Assembly: GCF_029542625.1 (NCBI RefSeq)
Contig: NZ_CP120733.1
Span: forward strand, 372,001-436,000
DNA length: 64,000 bases
DNA from: Tepidibacter hydrothermalis
GTDB lineage: Bacteria > Bacillota > Clostridia > Peptostreptococcales > Peptostreptococcaceae
Reading direction: 5' to 3'
The notes under the pieces were generated by a model. It saw only the letters and a program-made list of their open reading frames with translations. It made no database searches and was not told the origin of the DNA. The first letter of the stretch is position 1, and every line of letters starts with the position of its first letter. Both the position numbers and the translations under genes were made by a program. Positions 1 to 8,284 of the stretch are shown here, piece by piece.

Positions 1-312
1 TTATAGTAAAATATTAATCAAAAAGTAGCTAACATTTTAATACGCGTTATTTTTAGTTACCTAATTAGTTGAAAAACATATATAAATATAAAAGTTAATG
101 GGTTATTTAGCTTCTACACATTGAGAAGATAAAGAAAGGTTGTTTACACGGTAAAAAATTATTGATAACGTACATTATACGAAGTTATAACATTTTAATC
201 TAAAATTGTAAAATATATGAATATATATTGATTGTTTTTTTCAAATTCATGTTATAATTTAGTAGTATTTATATGGAATTAAATGATATTAAAATAGTAG
301 AGAGGTATAAAA
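1..312. other. Gene-free left edge with repeat remnant and loxP-like half site
   Basis: No convincing gene is seen here. Positions 28-43 (GCTAACATTTTAATA) match the terminus of the 200-bp repeat family A seen complete elsewhere in the window, so this is probably a truncated copy. Positions 13-28 (ATTAATCAAAAAGTAG) recur exactly at 10282-10297. Positions 171-188 (TACATTATACGAAGTTAT) equal the spacer end plus right arm of phage P1 loxP. A GAGAGG ribosome binding site for the first gene lies at about 300-305. Confidence 0.4.
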
Positions 313-1272
313 ATGTGGAAAAAAGAATTTATAAAAAAAATGTTTGCGATTAATATAGAGGATACCGATATATGCGGAGCAATAGATCTAAAATATAAAA
401 ATATACCAAAATCATTATTTAGATATCGAACATTTGATGAAAAAGGACATAATCTTGATAATCTTGCTTCTGATAGTGTTTGGTTATCAAGTCCAATGGA
501 TTTTAATGATCCATATGACTCTGCCTTAACCTTAAATTTGCAAAATAGGTTTTTTGATAATACTAAAAAAAATTTTATTGAAACTCTCAAAAAAAATAAA
601 TCAGTATCGCAGAAAGAAATGAATATAATTAACAATCCAGATTATACGCAAGATGACTTATTTAGATTTGTTGTAAATAATAGTCCTGAAATACCTCATG
701 ACAAAAAGGAAGAAGCATCAAAAATACTTAAATCCGTAATTCAAAAACAATTAGATAAACTCATAGCTGATTGTGATAGTTCATTTAAATCACTTATGTA
801 TATTGCGTGTTTTAGTGAAGTTAAGGATTCAATATTAATGTGGAGCCATTATGCAGCAAATCATGAAGGATTTTGTATTGAATATGATTTTAAAAGATTA
901 GGAAATAGTGACGTTAGAACTAGAATGCTTTATCCTGTGATTTACAACAATAATCTTTTTGATGCTACAGAATATCTAATGCCTTCTTCACAAAAAGAAA
1001 AAACGAATATTTTATTTAATCAATATGCAGCTATTAATAAATCGCAAGAATGGTCATATGAAAAAGAATGGCGTTTAATTATAGGAAGTGGTGTTTTAAA
1101 AAATGCTACGTCTTATAATTCACCAAAAGCGAACGCAATTTATCTTGGGGCTAGAGCTTCTGAAGAAAATATTAAAAAAGTTAAGCTTATTGCACAAAGT
1201 AAGAATATACCATTATATAAAATGGAAATGTCAAAATACCAATTTAAGTTAGAGCCAATATTATTAGATTAA
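313..1272 (+). CDS. DUF2971 family protein
   Basis: This 319-residue soluble protein is recognised as DUF2971 from a set of family blocks. An N-terminal LFRYRTFDE segment is followed by VWLSSPMDFNDPYDSA, then a central CFSE...ILMWSHYA block with GFCIEYDF after it. Near the C-terminus are EWRLI and IYLGARAS. The biochemical role of DUF2971 proteins is not established; they are common in accessory regions of bacterial genomes. The ATG is preceded by GAGAGG about 8 bases upstream. A second DUF2971 gene lies about 3.6 kb downstream (4912-5904) with the same block order, so the two are paralogues. No signal peptide or membrane segment is visible. The gene stands alone with gaps on both sides. Confidence 0.8.
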   Translation: MWKKEFIKKMFAINIEDTDICGAIDLKYKNIPKSLFRYRTFDEKGHNLDNLASDSVWLSSPMDFNDPYDSALTLNLQNRFFDNTKKNFIETLKKNKSVSQKEMNIINNPDYTQDDLFRFVVNNSPEIPHDKKEEASKILKSVIQKQLDKLIADCDSSFKSLMYIACFSEVKDSILMWSHYAANHEGFCIEYDFKRLGNSDVRTRMLYPVIYNNNLFDATEYLMPSSQKEKTNILFNQYAAINKSQEWSYEKEWRLIIGSGVLKNATSYNSPKANAIYLGARASEENIKKVKLIAQSKNIPLYKMEMSKYQFKLEPILLD

Positions 1273-1418
1273 ATAGGTTATTCAACACATGTAGTTAAGC
1301 ATCTTTTAATTAGTTTTTAAATACGAATTTTAGGTATAGTTGTGTTGCATTTGATTTTTGGTATAATATAGAAGGTTTCTAAAAATATTTATATATATAT
1401 TACATTCTGGTAGGTAGT

Positions 1419-1628
1419 ATGTTTTTTGAAAAAGATTTTTTAAAATCTATCTATTATGATAATTTTTTTCATGACATTTGTTTTACTTGTATATTTTCTT
1501 CTATTTTTATTCTTTATCACTTCAAGATGTTGGATATTTCTCAAAATGAAGCTAATTTGATAGGATTGGGAATTTTATTATTAACAGTATCTGATTTATT
1601 TTCTAGTGGAGATAGATATGAAAAATAA
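1419..1628 (+). CDS. Small membrane protein, unknown
   Basis: This ORF encodes 69 residues with two hydrophobic stretches (about residues 19-36 and 46-60) separated by a short polar loop. It is probably a small two-pass membrane protein. GGTAGG about 8 bases before the ATG could serve as ribosome binding site. The 3' end overlaps the start of the degraded coiled-coil gene that follows, which suggests a former two-gene unit. I recognise no family. It may itself be a fragment, because its downstream partner is clearly broken. Confidence 0.4.
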   Translation: MFFEKDFLKSIYYDNFFHDICFTCIFSSIFILYHFKMLDISQNEANLIGLGILLLTVSDLFSSGDRYEK

Positions 1629-2131
1629 TATATTTTTTAGGATTAGGTATTATTATACTAGGACCTTATATTAAGAAAGATTATTTGCAAAAAATTAGTA
1701 TAGATTTTATTGCTATAACTTTATCTGGATTACTAGTGGTTTTTCTGGCAAATATAGTGAATAACATAAAAAATAATCGTGAAAAAATATGTTTGAAAAA
1801 TTTGGAAAATGAATTGAATAAACAAGAAAATTTATTAAATAAACAACAAATTATATTAGATGAACAAGAAGATATATTAAAAGAACAATAATCTATATTA
1901 AAAACACAACAAGATTCATTGAATAGCCAATTAAAGCTGTTAACTAAACAACAAGAGGCATCAGAAAAACAAGCATATTTAATAGTTCAATTAAATGAAG
2001 AGAATAAAAAATATTTAGAAAATATAGGGAAAGTATGTAGCTATGCTAAAAAAATGAAGGATATAAATTCTAAATTATTATCTAGTATAACAGAAGCGGA
2101 TTTCCCTGATATTAAGCGACAAATGGAATAA
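1618..2131 (+). pseudogene. Degraded membrane-anchored coiled-coil protein gene
   Basis: An ATG at 1618 overlaps the end of the preceding ORF. It opens a frame that leaves register at a run of six T (about 1634-1639): with five T the reading would continue into LGLGIIILGPYIKKDYLQ and onward. In that second frame a hydrophobic helix is followed by a heptad-like, Gln/Glu/Leu-rich stretch (repeats of the LNKQ and EQ type). This is interrupted by an in-frame TAA at 1889-1891 and resumes in the same frame until 2131. One frameshift plus one nonsense codon in a single continuous coiled-coil pattern indicates a decayed gene for a protein with an N-terminal membrane anchor and a long coiled coil. A sequencing error at the T-run cannot be excluded, but the TAA is independent of it. 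Confidence 0.6.
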
Positions 2132-2579
2132 ATAGAAAATATAGAAGAACTGTTACTTTGATTATTTTTTGTATTCTCTTGCTCTACTATATATGAGATG
2201 TATTCAATATTTATGATAAAAACCATTTATAGAACTTTTTTAAAGAGATCAATATCAGATACCTTGAAGTTCTATAAATTAAGGGTTACGGTGATTGCTA
2301 TACCCCTTCATTAATCCTTAAAGACTAGTTTTAAGATTAGTTTAGGTTTTATACGACAGCGTACATTATTAGAAGTTTTTTGAATGCTATTATTTTTATG
2401 AAATATATAGCGAATTGGAGAAATATGTAAATGATTACAGGCGTTTTTATTACTTTAACACTAAGTGTTATTAATTGATACTTATAAAAATATAGTAAAT
2501 AACTGTTTTTAGAAAATTTTAACGATATAAATACATCATTAAAATTAAGAGTCATTACAAAGGGGGACAATAGTAATAT
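2132..2579. other. Intergenic region with a 12-bp inverted repeat
   Basis: No gene is visible. TTTATAGAACTT (2226-2237) and AAGTTCTATAAA (2267-2278) form a perfect 12-bp stem with a 29-nt loop. The motif GCGTACATTATTAGAAGTTTT (about 2361-2381) partly repeats the loxP-like sequence at 169-188. AGGGGG at 2560-2565 precedes the next gene. The inverted repeat could be a factor-dependent terminator or part of a non-coding RNA; nothing in the sequence decides between them. Confidence 0.4.
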
Positions 2580-3593
2580 ATGAATGTTATAATTTCGGGA
2601 GTAGTAATAGTAATAGTAGCAGTGTTAATTTTTAAATTTAAACAATATTTAATTCTATTATCTATAATTCAAATTGGATTATCAGGATTGATTTGTTTAT
2701 ATCCATGTGACAATAATATAAAAATAATTATTTTAATTATTTTTAATATCGTAATTTCATGGATTTCTTTTAAATTTTTTAGAAATAAAAAATATGAATA
2801 CATATTTGTCTCTGTTCTGAATTACTCAGCTGTGACTATATTTGGATATACCGTATTGACTGAAACTAATGTGTTAGAAAATCCTATTTTGACATATATT
2901 TTTTCTATAGTTTGTATATTATTAGCTGTATATCAAAAACGGTTTCTAAATATTTTTAGGTTTATAAATATGAAGAGTTCAAATGATGCAGAAGCCAAGG
3001 ATATTACAATTATATCAATGATATTAATAGCATTGATAGTCTTCATATATCTTACTATTTCTAAATATATACATATGGAACCATCTACAGTTAATGGTGC
3101 AACTGATTGTTTTGAACTGATAGGTAATGATATTTTTAATACGTATATATTATTTTTTACTTTAATAAGTGAATGTGAGAAATTTATACAAAAAAAAGAA
3201 ACAGAAATAAATAATAAAGAAGTAAAAATAAAAATAAATAATAATATTGTAGTTTTTGAAAATGCAAAAGCTTATTATGATGAAAATGATAAGACTGTTT
3301 TAGTACCTATACAATTGTTTACTGATGCTTTAGGAGCAACTGTAAGAGAGATATCTGATCAAATTATTGAAATAAAAAAAGAAAGTAAAAGTATATTCCT
3401 AAAAGTAGAATGTAATAGCGCGTATATTGAAAGAAAAGATATAAAAATGAATACAAATATTAAGATTATTAATAATGTTGTTTATGTTCCTATTGAATTT
3501 ATTTGTAAACACCTAGGAGTAAATGTAACTTGGCAAAAATACAAAAGAACTATACATATAGATAACAAAGACCCTATTATAGTAAGTGTATAG
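2580..3593 (+). CDS. Multi-pass membrane protein with C-terminal copper-amine-oxidase-N (stalk) domain
   Basis: This 337-residue protein has about six hydrophobic segments in its first 190 residues, then a hydrophilic linker. Its C-terminal ~115 residues carry the paired pattern of the copper amine oxidase N-terminal or stalk-like fold. The first half reads VLVPIQLFTDALGATV and the second VYVPIEFICKHLGVNVTW, each followed by a short beta segment (IIEIKKES, RTIHIDN). In Firmicutes this fold is usually attached to secreted or surface enzymes as a non-catalytic module. Finding it behind a multi-pass membrane region is unusual, and the function is unknown. The ATG has AGGGGG about 14 bases upstream, which is rather far. 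A strong terminator follows at 3656-3688. No operon partner is seen. Confidence 0.6.
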   Translation: MNVIISGVVIVIVAVLIFKFKQYLILLSIIQIGLSGLICLYPCDNNIKIIILIIFNIVISWISFKFFRNKKYEYIFVSVLNYSAVTIFGYTVLTETNVLENPILTYIFSIVCILLAVYQKRFLNIFRFINMKSSNDAEAKDITIISMILIALIVFIYLTISKYIHMEPSTVNGATDCFELIGNDIFNTYILFFTLISECEKFIQKKETEINNKEVKIKINNNIVVFENAKAYYDENDKTVLVPIQLFTDALGATVREISDQIIEIKKESKSIFLKVECNSAYIERKDIKMNTNIKIINNVVYVPIEFICKHLGVNVTWQKYKRTIHIDNKDPIIVSV

Positions 3594-3954
3594 TTTAACA
3601 AAATAGAAATTGTGTTGCTGTGTGGTAGGATAACTATACATATTGATATTTGAACAAAGAAAGGTAATTTAATCAATTATCTTTCTTTATTATTTTAAGT
3701 GAAACTAAATATAATTAAGTTCATAGACGTATCTTTTAATTAATCCTTAAATATGTTTTTAGGGACTAGTTAAGGGTCTTTTTTGTATTTTCATTGTAAA
3801 ATAAAGATTAATTTATAGTGAAATGATTGTAATAATAGAAAAAACATAGTGAATTTATTGTAAGGAAGATATAGATTAAATCGGATAGGTTTAGATAAGA
3901 GTCTATTTTTTATAGTATAATAATTAGAATATTATTCCATAAAGAGGTGTTCAA
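3594..3954. other. Intergenic region between two membrane-protein genes
   Basis: No ORF is supported here. The stretch holds the terminator at 3656-3688. Near 3735-3785 lies an AATCCTTAA...AGGGACTAGTTAAGG tract that partly resembles sequence at 2308-2345. A GAGTCTATTTTTT run occurs at about 3899-3911. AAAGAGGTG just before 3955 is the ribosome binding site of the next gene. Confidence 0.35.
3656..3690 (+). terminator. Rho-independent terminator
   Basis: AAAGAAAGGTAATT (3656-3669) pairs with AATTATCTTTCTTT (3675-3688) over 14 bp, including one G-T pair, around a 5-nt loop. The run of T is short. It lies 62 bases after the stop codon of the stalk-domain membrane protein gene. Confidence 0.6.
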
Positions 3955-4605
3955 ATGAACAAAATAAGAGTATTTTTTTTAACTATACGTTTAATAATAC
4001 GTTTTTTACTTGTTATAGGATGTGGTTTAGTTCCTATTATTTATCCAAATGTATCAAAAAAATTATCTTTAAATCCAATTTATATGATATCACTTTTTTT
4101 TATCGCAACTATAATATATTCGTTAAATGATTTCAAGGAATTATTAAAAAGTATTAAAGAAAATATAAATAAAATAAGAAATATTTTCGAATGGAAACCT
4201 TCTACTCCGATTATAAATACTAAGGCAATTAAATCAATTGAAACATATCCAATAAATTATAAATTTAACTTGGAAACTTTAGAAATTGAAAACGAAATGG
4301 TTCAAGGAATAGAGTCATTTAAAATAATGTTAATTAAATTTGTTAATACAGAAAAGAATAAGTTCAAGATATATGAAGGTACTAATTATGGAACAGAATA
4401 TACATTATTTACGATAGATAATAATACAGAATTTTTTCGTCAAGCAGAGGAATTAGCTAAACAAATTATAGAATATTTTCTAGAATGGATTGAAAAAATA
4501 TATAGTATTAAAAGAGAGAAAAAATACTTAATTATAGAAATGAAGGTTTATGGTAAAGCAGATACGTTATTTATTAAAATACCTAATGCTAATCTAAATA
4601 CATAG
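3955..4605 (+). CDS. Two-pass membrane protein, unknown
   Basis: This 216-residue protein has two N-terminal hydrophobic helices (about residues 8-29 and 40-57). A basic stretch and a soluble C-terminal domain of about 140 residues, rich in Lys, Glu and Ile, follow. The second helix runs into an ELLKSIKENINKIRN amphipathic segment that could lie along the membrane. No catalytic motif or known family is recognised. The ATG is preceded by AAAGAGGTG at a good distance. The gene is monocistronic, with a hairpin terminator at 4672-4699. Confidence 0.55.
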   Translation: MNKIRVFFLTIRLIIRFLLVIGCGLVPIIYPNVSKKLSLNPIYMISLFFIATIIYSLNDFKELLKSIKENINKIRNIFEWKPSTPIINTKAIKSIETYPINYKFNLETLEIENEMVQGIESFKIMLIKFVNTEKNKFKIYEGTNYGTEYTLFTIDNNTEFFRQAEELAKQIIEYFLEWIEKIYSIKREKKYLIIEMKVYGKADTLFIKIPNANLNT

Positions 4606-4911
4606 TAATAAAATTATAAAAGCACACCTTTACAGATTATATCTAAATAGAGTAATAGTAGATCAAATTGTATGGACTTGGAGACGAGTCTATTTTTTTA
4701 TGCAATACTTGTGTGATATTTTAGTATTATTCGATATTTTTTGCGTTTAGAAAATATTTCAGATGAAAATAATGGTATAATTTTACTTAGTAATCAAATC
4801 TATAATTAGCAATAATGTTTATAATGGGAGATTAACTATTATAGGACATCAGATATACCAGTATTATCATTCTTTAAAAGAATAGTAATTATTATATTGG
4901 GAGCGTGTTAT
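4606..4911. other. Intergenic region with terminator
   Basis: No gene is seen. The region contains the terminator at 4672-4699 and an AT-rich promoter-like stretch. TTGGGAG at 4897-4903 serves as ribosome binding site for the second DUF2971 gene. Confidence 0.35.
4672..4699 (+). terminator. Rho-independent terminator
   Basis: ATGGACT (4672-4678) pairs with AGTCTAT (4687-4693) around an 8-nt loop, followed by a run of T to 4699. It probably ends transcription of the gene at 3955-4605. Confidence 0.5.
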
Positions 4912-5904
4912 ATGCAAAGGTGGAAAGAAGAATATGCTGAATTAATGTTTTTTAATGTTACCGAAGATTATTGTGAAATTAAAAAAAGAATCGAACAAGC
5001 CAAAAAGATGAAATATGATAAGATGCAGCAATCACTATATAAATATTGCAAAATAGATGAATATACCGAATGGAATTTGAAAAATAATGCAGTGTGGTTA
5101 ACAAGAGCTGATAAATTTAATGATCCATATGATAGTGCTTATACAATAGAGACTTTTAATGTTGAAAATTTGTTCAAAAATTCATTATTGGAAAACATAA
5201 AAAAACGCTTACGAGAAGAAGGAAAAAATATAGATTTTATAACTATGGAAATTAGTAAATTATGTGATAGATCGACTAAATCTATAATTGAGTATAGTAT
5301 TGATAAATATCCTGAATCCATGTTGCTACATGAAAATATTGATAAAATTAATGAAGTGTTAATTAATCAAATATATAAAGAAAAAAACTATCGTTGGAAA
5401 GAATTGAATAAGAGCTTGCAACAGAATACTTTTATAAGTTGTTTTAGCGAAAAAAACAATGATATCATAATGTGGAGTCATTATGCTAATTACAATAAAG
5501 GTTTGTGCATTGAATATGATTTTAAACAATTAGGATTAGATAATTATTTAAATTCTTTAATTCAACCTGTATTATATACTGATAGGAAATTTGATTTGGT
5601 TAAAAGTAAACAAATCAAATCTTTAGTAAATAAATATTTAGCAATGACTAAGTTTATGGGTTGGGCCTATGAAGCTGAGTGGAGATTAATTGAACAATGT
5701 CCTGATAAATCAATTTTACCGTCACATACAGACGAAGGTATTAGTTACTGTGTACCTAAACCAAAAGCAATCTATTTCGGGTCGAGATGCTCTAAAAAGG
5801 ATCAAAAGAGAATAATGGATATTGTAGATAAAAAAGAAATACTATTATACAGAATGGAACTGCAATCAAATCGTTTTGAGCTAAAACCAATTTTACTGGA
5901 GTAA
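4912..5904 (+). CDS. DUF2971 family protein, second paralogue
   Basis: This protein has 330 residues from the ATG at 4912. That start has GGGAG about 9 bases upstream and is preferred over an in-frame TTG at 4897. The family blocks occur in the same order as in the first copy: LYKYCKIDE, VWLTRADKFNDPYDSA, CFSEKNNDIIMWSHYA, GLCIEYDFKQLG, EAEWRLIEQ and IYFGSRCS. The N-terminus differs and is longer. The function of DUF2971 is not known. Its presence twice within 5 kb, separated by unrelated membrane genes, suggests an old duplication or repeated acquisition in an accessory region. Confidence 0.8.
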   Translation: MQRWKEEYAELMFFNVTEDYCEIKKRIEQAKKMKYDKMQQSLYKYCKIDEYTEWNLKNNAVWLTRADKFNDPYDSAYTIETFNVENLFKNSLLENIKKRLREEGKNIDFITMEISKLCDRSTKSIIEYSIDKYPESMLLHENIDKINEVLINQIYKEKNYRWKELNKSLQQNTFISCFSEKNNDIIMWSHYANYNKGLCIEYDFKQLGLDNYLNSLIQPVLYTDRKFDLVKSKQIKSLVNKYLAMTKFMGWAYEAEWRLIEQCPDKSILPSHTDEGISYCVPKPKAIYFGSRCSKKDQKRIMDIVDKKEILLYRMELQSNRFELKPILLE

Positions 5905-6465
5905 TAGGTGTAGTTAAACCAAAGTTGTCATGAGATGCAAAGTATGTGTTGAAAATTGTGAAACATTTAGATATATACGAAATCTGTTTGCATAGACTAT
6001 AGTCTAAATAAATAGTATGTATGTTTGCATAACTTGTTTATTTAGAGTTGTTTTTCTCGCTTTAAAACATCTGTTTTATAACATCTTGATTTTAGATAAA
6101 TAGTACATATAGAATCATAAACTATTTCAAGTTACATTTCGTATGGTGACACAGATGTTATTTGAGATATTTAAAATAGAAATACAAAAAAGAAATAACT
6201 CCTATAAAGGACACGCAATGTATTAGAGGTGTATCCTTTTATAAATCTTAAATCTATAATAATAATTTTATTTTATCTAAGTAGAGTTTCTTATCTTCAT
6301 TATTCAAGTAATGTGTATTATTTAAATTTTCTAAATCTGTTCCATATATGAATTTGTAATGTTCATTTAATCATCTTTTTTATTTTAGAAATTATACCCA
6401 TTTTATGGTAATATAAAAGGTGATGTATGAGTTTATAATAGTACATATCTTAAGGAGATGTTATT
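5905..6465. other. Gene-poor region with a possible gene remnant
   Basis: No intact gene is visible in this 560-bp stretch. It contains a possible reverse-strand remnant (6254-6401). It also holds a dyad (AAAGGACAC about 6205-6213 with GTGTATCCTTT about 6229-6239) that could terminate transcription on either strand. AAGGAG at about 6452-6457 is the ribosome binding site of the next gene. Confidence 0.35.
6254..6401 (-). pseudogene. Possible frameshifted small gene remnant
   Basis: On the reverse strand an ATG at 6401 opens MGIISKIKKMIK and then meets TGA. One base of frame change there would continue into EHYKFIYGTDLENLNN and about 20 further residues, ending at the TAG at 6254-6256. The composition of both parts looks like real protein. 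There is no clear ribosome binding site, the whole is under 50 residues, and I recognise no family. It could be the decayed end of a larger gene or chance. Confidence 0.25.
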
Positions 6466-7059
6466 GTGTATGAATTTAATGTAAAAGATTTAAAATGGTT
6501 TTTTGAACCTCAAAACTATTCAATCGAAAATGATAGGGTTGAGATTACAACAGATCCTAATACTGATTTTTGGCAAAGGACTTATTATGGATTTAGAAAT
6601 GATAATGCTCACGTTCTTTATATTACAACAGATGAAAGATATTTTTCATTTACAGTAAAGACGGAGTTTAATACTACAGCATTGTTTGATCAATGTGGAG
6701 TTGTGATTTATCAAAATAGTGAGAATTGGGTAAAGGCGGGAATAGAATTTCATGATAATAATACTGCATGGCTTGGAAGTGTTGTAACGAATCATGGATA
6801 TTCTGATTGGGCAACTACAGATATAGGTGAGTCGGTAAAATATATGTGGTATAGATTAAGCAGACGAGAAAGTGATTACTGCCTTGAAAATTCTTTTGAT
6901 GGTATAAATTTTAAGCAGATGAGAATTTTTCACTTGTTTGAAGGTGAAAAAGAAATTAATTTTGGATTACTTGCATGTTCACCAAGTAAAAATTCTTTTA
7001 AGGCTACATTTACTGAAATGAAGATGACAGAGTGTCTATGGAAAGAGCATAAAGCATAA
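6466..7059 (+). CDS. DUF1349 (concanavalin-like lectin/glucanase fold) protein
   Basis: This 197-residue protein starts with GTG. AAGGAG lies about 9 bases upstream, and no in-frame ATG would keep the conserved N-terminus. The sequence has the typical DUF1349 layout. A WFFEPQNY start and DFWQRTYYGF lead into YFSFTVKTEF, then QCGVVIYQNSENWVKAGIEF, WYRLSRRESDY and a C-terminal FGLLACSP block. This family folds as a concanavalin-like jelly roll, and members are usually small cytosolic proteins of unclear role, possibly binding sugars. No signal peptide is seen. It stands alone, and a short AT-rich stem (TACAGTATTGCATAAGTACTGTATTTTTTT near 7104-7133) follows as a likely terminator. Confidence 0.8.
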   Translation: MYEFNVKDLKWFFEPQNYSIENDRVEITTDPNTDFWQRTYYGFRNDNAHVLYITTDERYFSFTVKTEFNTTALFDQCGVVIYQNSENWVKAGIEFHDNNTAWLGSVVTNHGYSDWATTDIGESVKYMWYRLSRRESDYCLENSFDGINFKQMRIFHLFEGEKEINFGLLACSPSKNSFKATFTEMKMTECLWKEHKA

Positions 7060-7289
7060 AAGAAAAAACATTCTTTAGTATTATTCTAAAAAATCTAATC
7101 AATACAGTATTGCATAAGTACTGTATTTTTTTACGCTTAAGAAAATTATATGATTTTTTTAATTGTAGAAATAGAGTGTCCTTATTGTAAAAGTGAATTA
7201 AATGATATATATGACTCGAAGATTTGAACAATATTCTAAACTATAGTTATTACTGAGAGTTTAAATAAATTTAATTGGGGGATTTTAGA

Positions 7290-7508
7290 ATGAAATTTCA
7301 AAAAGTAATTGGATTATTTATTATTGCTATGAGTATTTTGACTATAAGTTTACAAAGATCTTTGGCAAATCTAGCAAGGTATGTAGATCAAACTACGGGC
7401 AAATATTGGTCTGATGCTTATGCATATAAATATATGCCTATTAATTCTCAGGTGTTTTTTTGGATATGTTTAGCTATAGGGATATATTTAATTGTAAAAA
7501 AGGATTGA
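7290..7508 (+). CDS. Small two-pass membrane protein, unknown
   Basis: This protein has 72 residues from the ATG at 7290, with GGGGGAT about 9 bases upstream; a TTG at 7275 is in frame but lies before that site. There are hydrophobic helices at about residues 7-22 and 52-68. A polar, aromatic loop (YVDQTTGKYWSDAYAYKY) lies between them. No family is recognised. It is the first of three small membrane ORFs reading in the same direction. Confidence 0.45.
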   Translation: MKFQKVIGLFIIAMSILTISLQRSLANLARYVDQTTGKYWSDAYAYKYMPINSQVFFWICLAIGIYLIVKKD

Positions 7509-7515
7509 GATATAG

Positions 7516-7686
7516 TTTGAAAAATTATTTTGGAACTTAGGAATTTTTGTAGATGAATATAACTTAAGTCCAAATGTTGTTAATGGGGGTGACTTTTGGG
7601 TTACAATGGATTGGTTAAGATTGCTGTTATTATTTTTAACTTGTGTTTTATCAGGATTAAATATATTTAGAAAACAAGAAAAATGA
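7516..7686 (+). pseudogene. Open fragment ending in a membrane helix, no good start
   Basis: A frame open from a TAG at 7513-7515 to a TGA at 7684-7686 encodes WNLGIFVDEYNLSPNVV..., then one hydrophobic helix and a basic end (NIFRKQEK). No start codon with a ribosome binding site opens it. The only internal ATG (7603) would leave 27 residues with one helix. The layout, polar loop then helix then basic tail, resembles the end of the gene just upstream. It is probably a decayed relative of that gene, or a very small membrane peptide. Confidence 0.25.
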
Positions 7687-7719
7687 TAATGGGATAGGAA
7701 TTTGGGGGATTTAAAGGAT

Positions 7720-8091
7720 ATGATTCAAATTATAAATAAAACTTTAATTTTTATATTTGCAGTATTAAATATATACATAAGTATTAGAATTCTTTATTTA
7801 GCAAAAAAAGATAATTATAAGAATAGAGATTTTTTAGAAAAAAATAAAAATATGTTCACTAAAATCATGGATATTATTAATATTATCTGTATAATATATT
7901 TCATTTTTATAGCAGATGAAGAATATGAAAATTTGGCTATCAAAATTTATTTTGTAACCTTTTGTTTTAGAGATTTTTATATACAATATAAATACGCAGA
8001 TGATAAAAAAAGAGGTCAATTAATTCCATATGGAATAGTTATTATATTCTTTACTATACTTGGAATTGTAGATTATATGGAAGTTAAATAG
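7720..8091 (+). CDS. Small multi-pass membrane protein, unknown
   Basis: This protein has 123 residues from the ATG at 7720; an alternative TTG at 7702 adds six residues but overlaps the GGGGGAT that looks like the ribosome binding site. Four hydrophobic segments are seen (about residues 6-24, 44-63, 71-83 and 98-114), with basic loops. I recognise no family. It follows the other small membrane ORFs in the same direction and may share their transcript. Confidence 0.45.
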   Translation: MIQIINKTLIFIFAVLNIYISIRILYLAKKDNYKNRDFLEKNKNMFTKIMDIINIICIIYFIFIADEEYENLAIKIYFVTFCFRDFYIQYKYADDKKRGQLIPYGIVIIFFTILGIVDYMEVK

Positions 8092-8284
8092 TTATATATA
8101 TTATATGGATAGTACAAGTTCTATATAAACTAGAATAATTTTTTAGATACCCTAAATCATGAAAAGTACAGTTGTTATTAAGAGTGTAGAGACTAGATGA
8201 ATTCTTTCATAAATTTGACTAATTCGGGAAAACTATAAAATACTAATTTAGATAATAATGGTTTATAGTTTGGAGGAAAAAATA

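Noticed and set aside
171-188. Engineered loxP scar
   Set aside because: Only one arm and part of the spacer are present, a diverged second copy exists, and no vector or marker sequence is nearby. A natural motif or chance is more likely.
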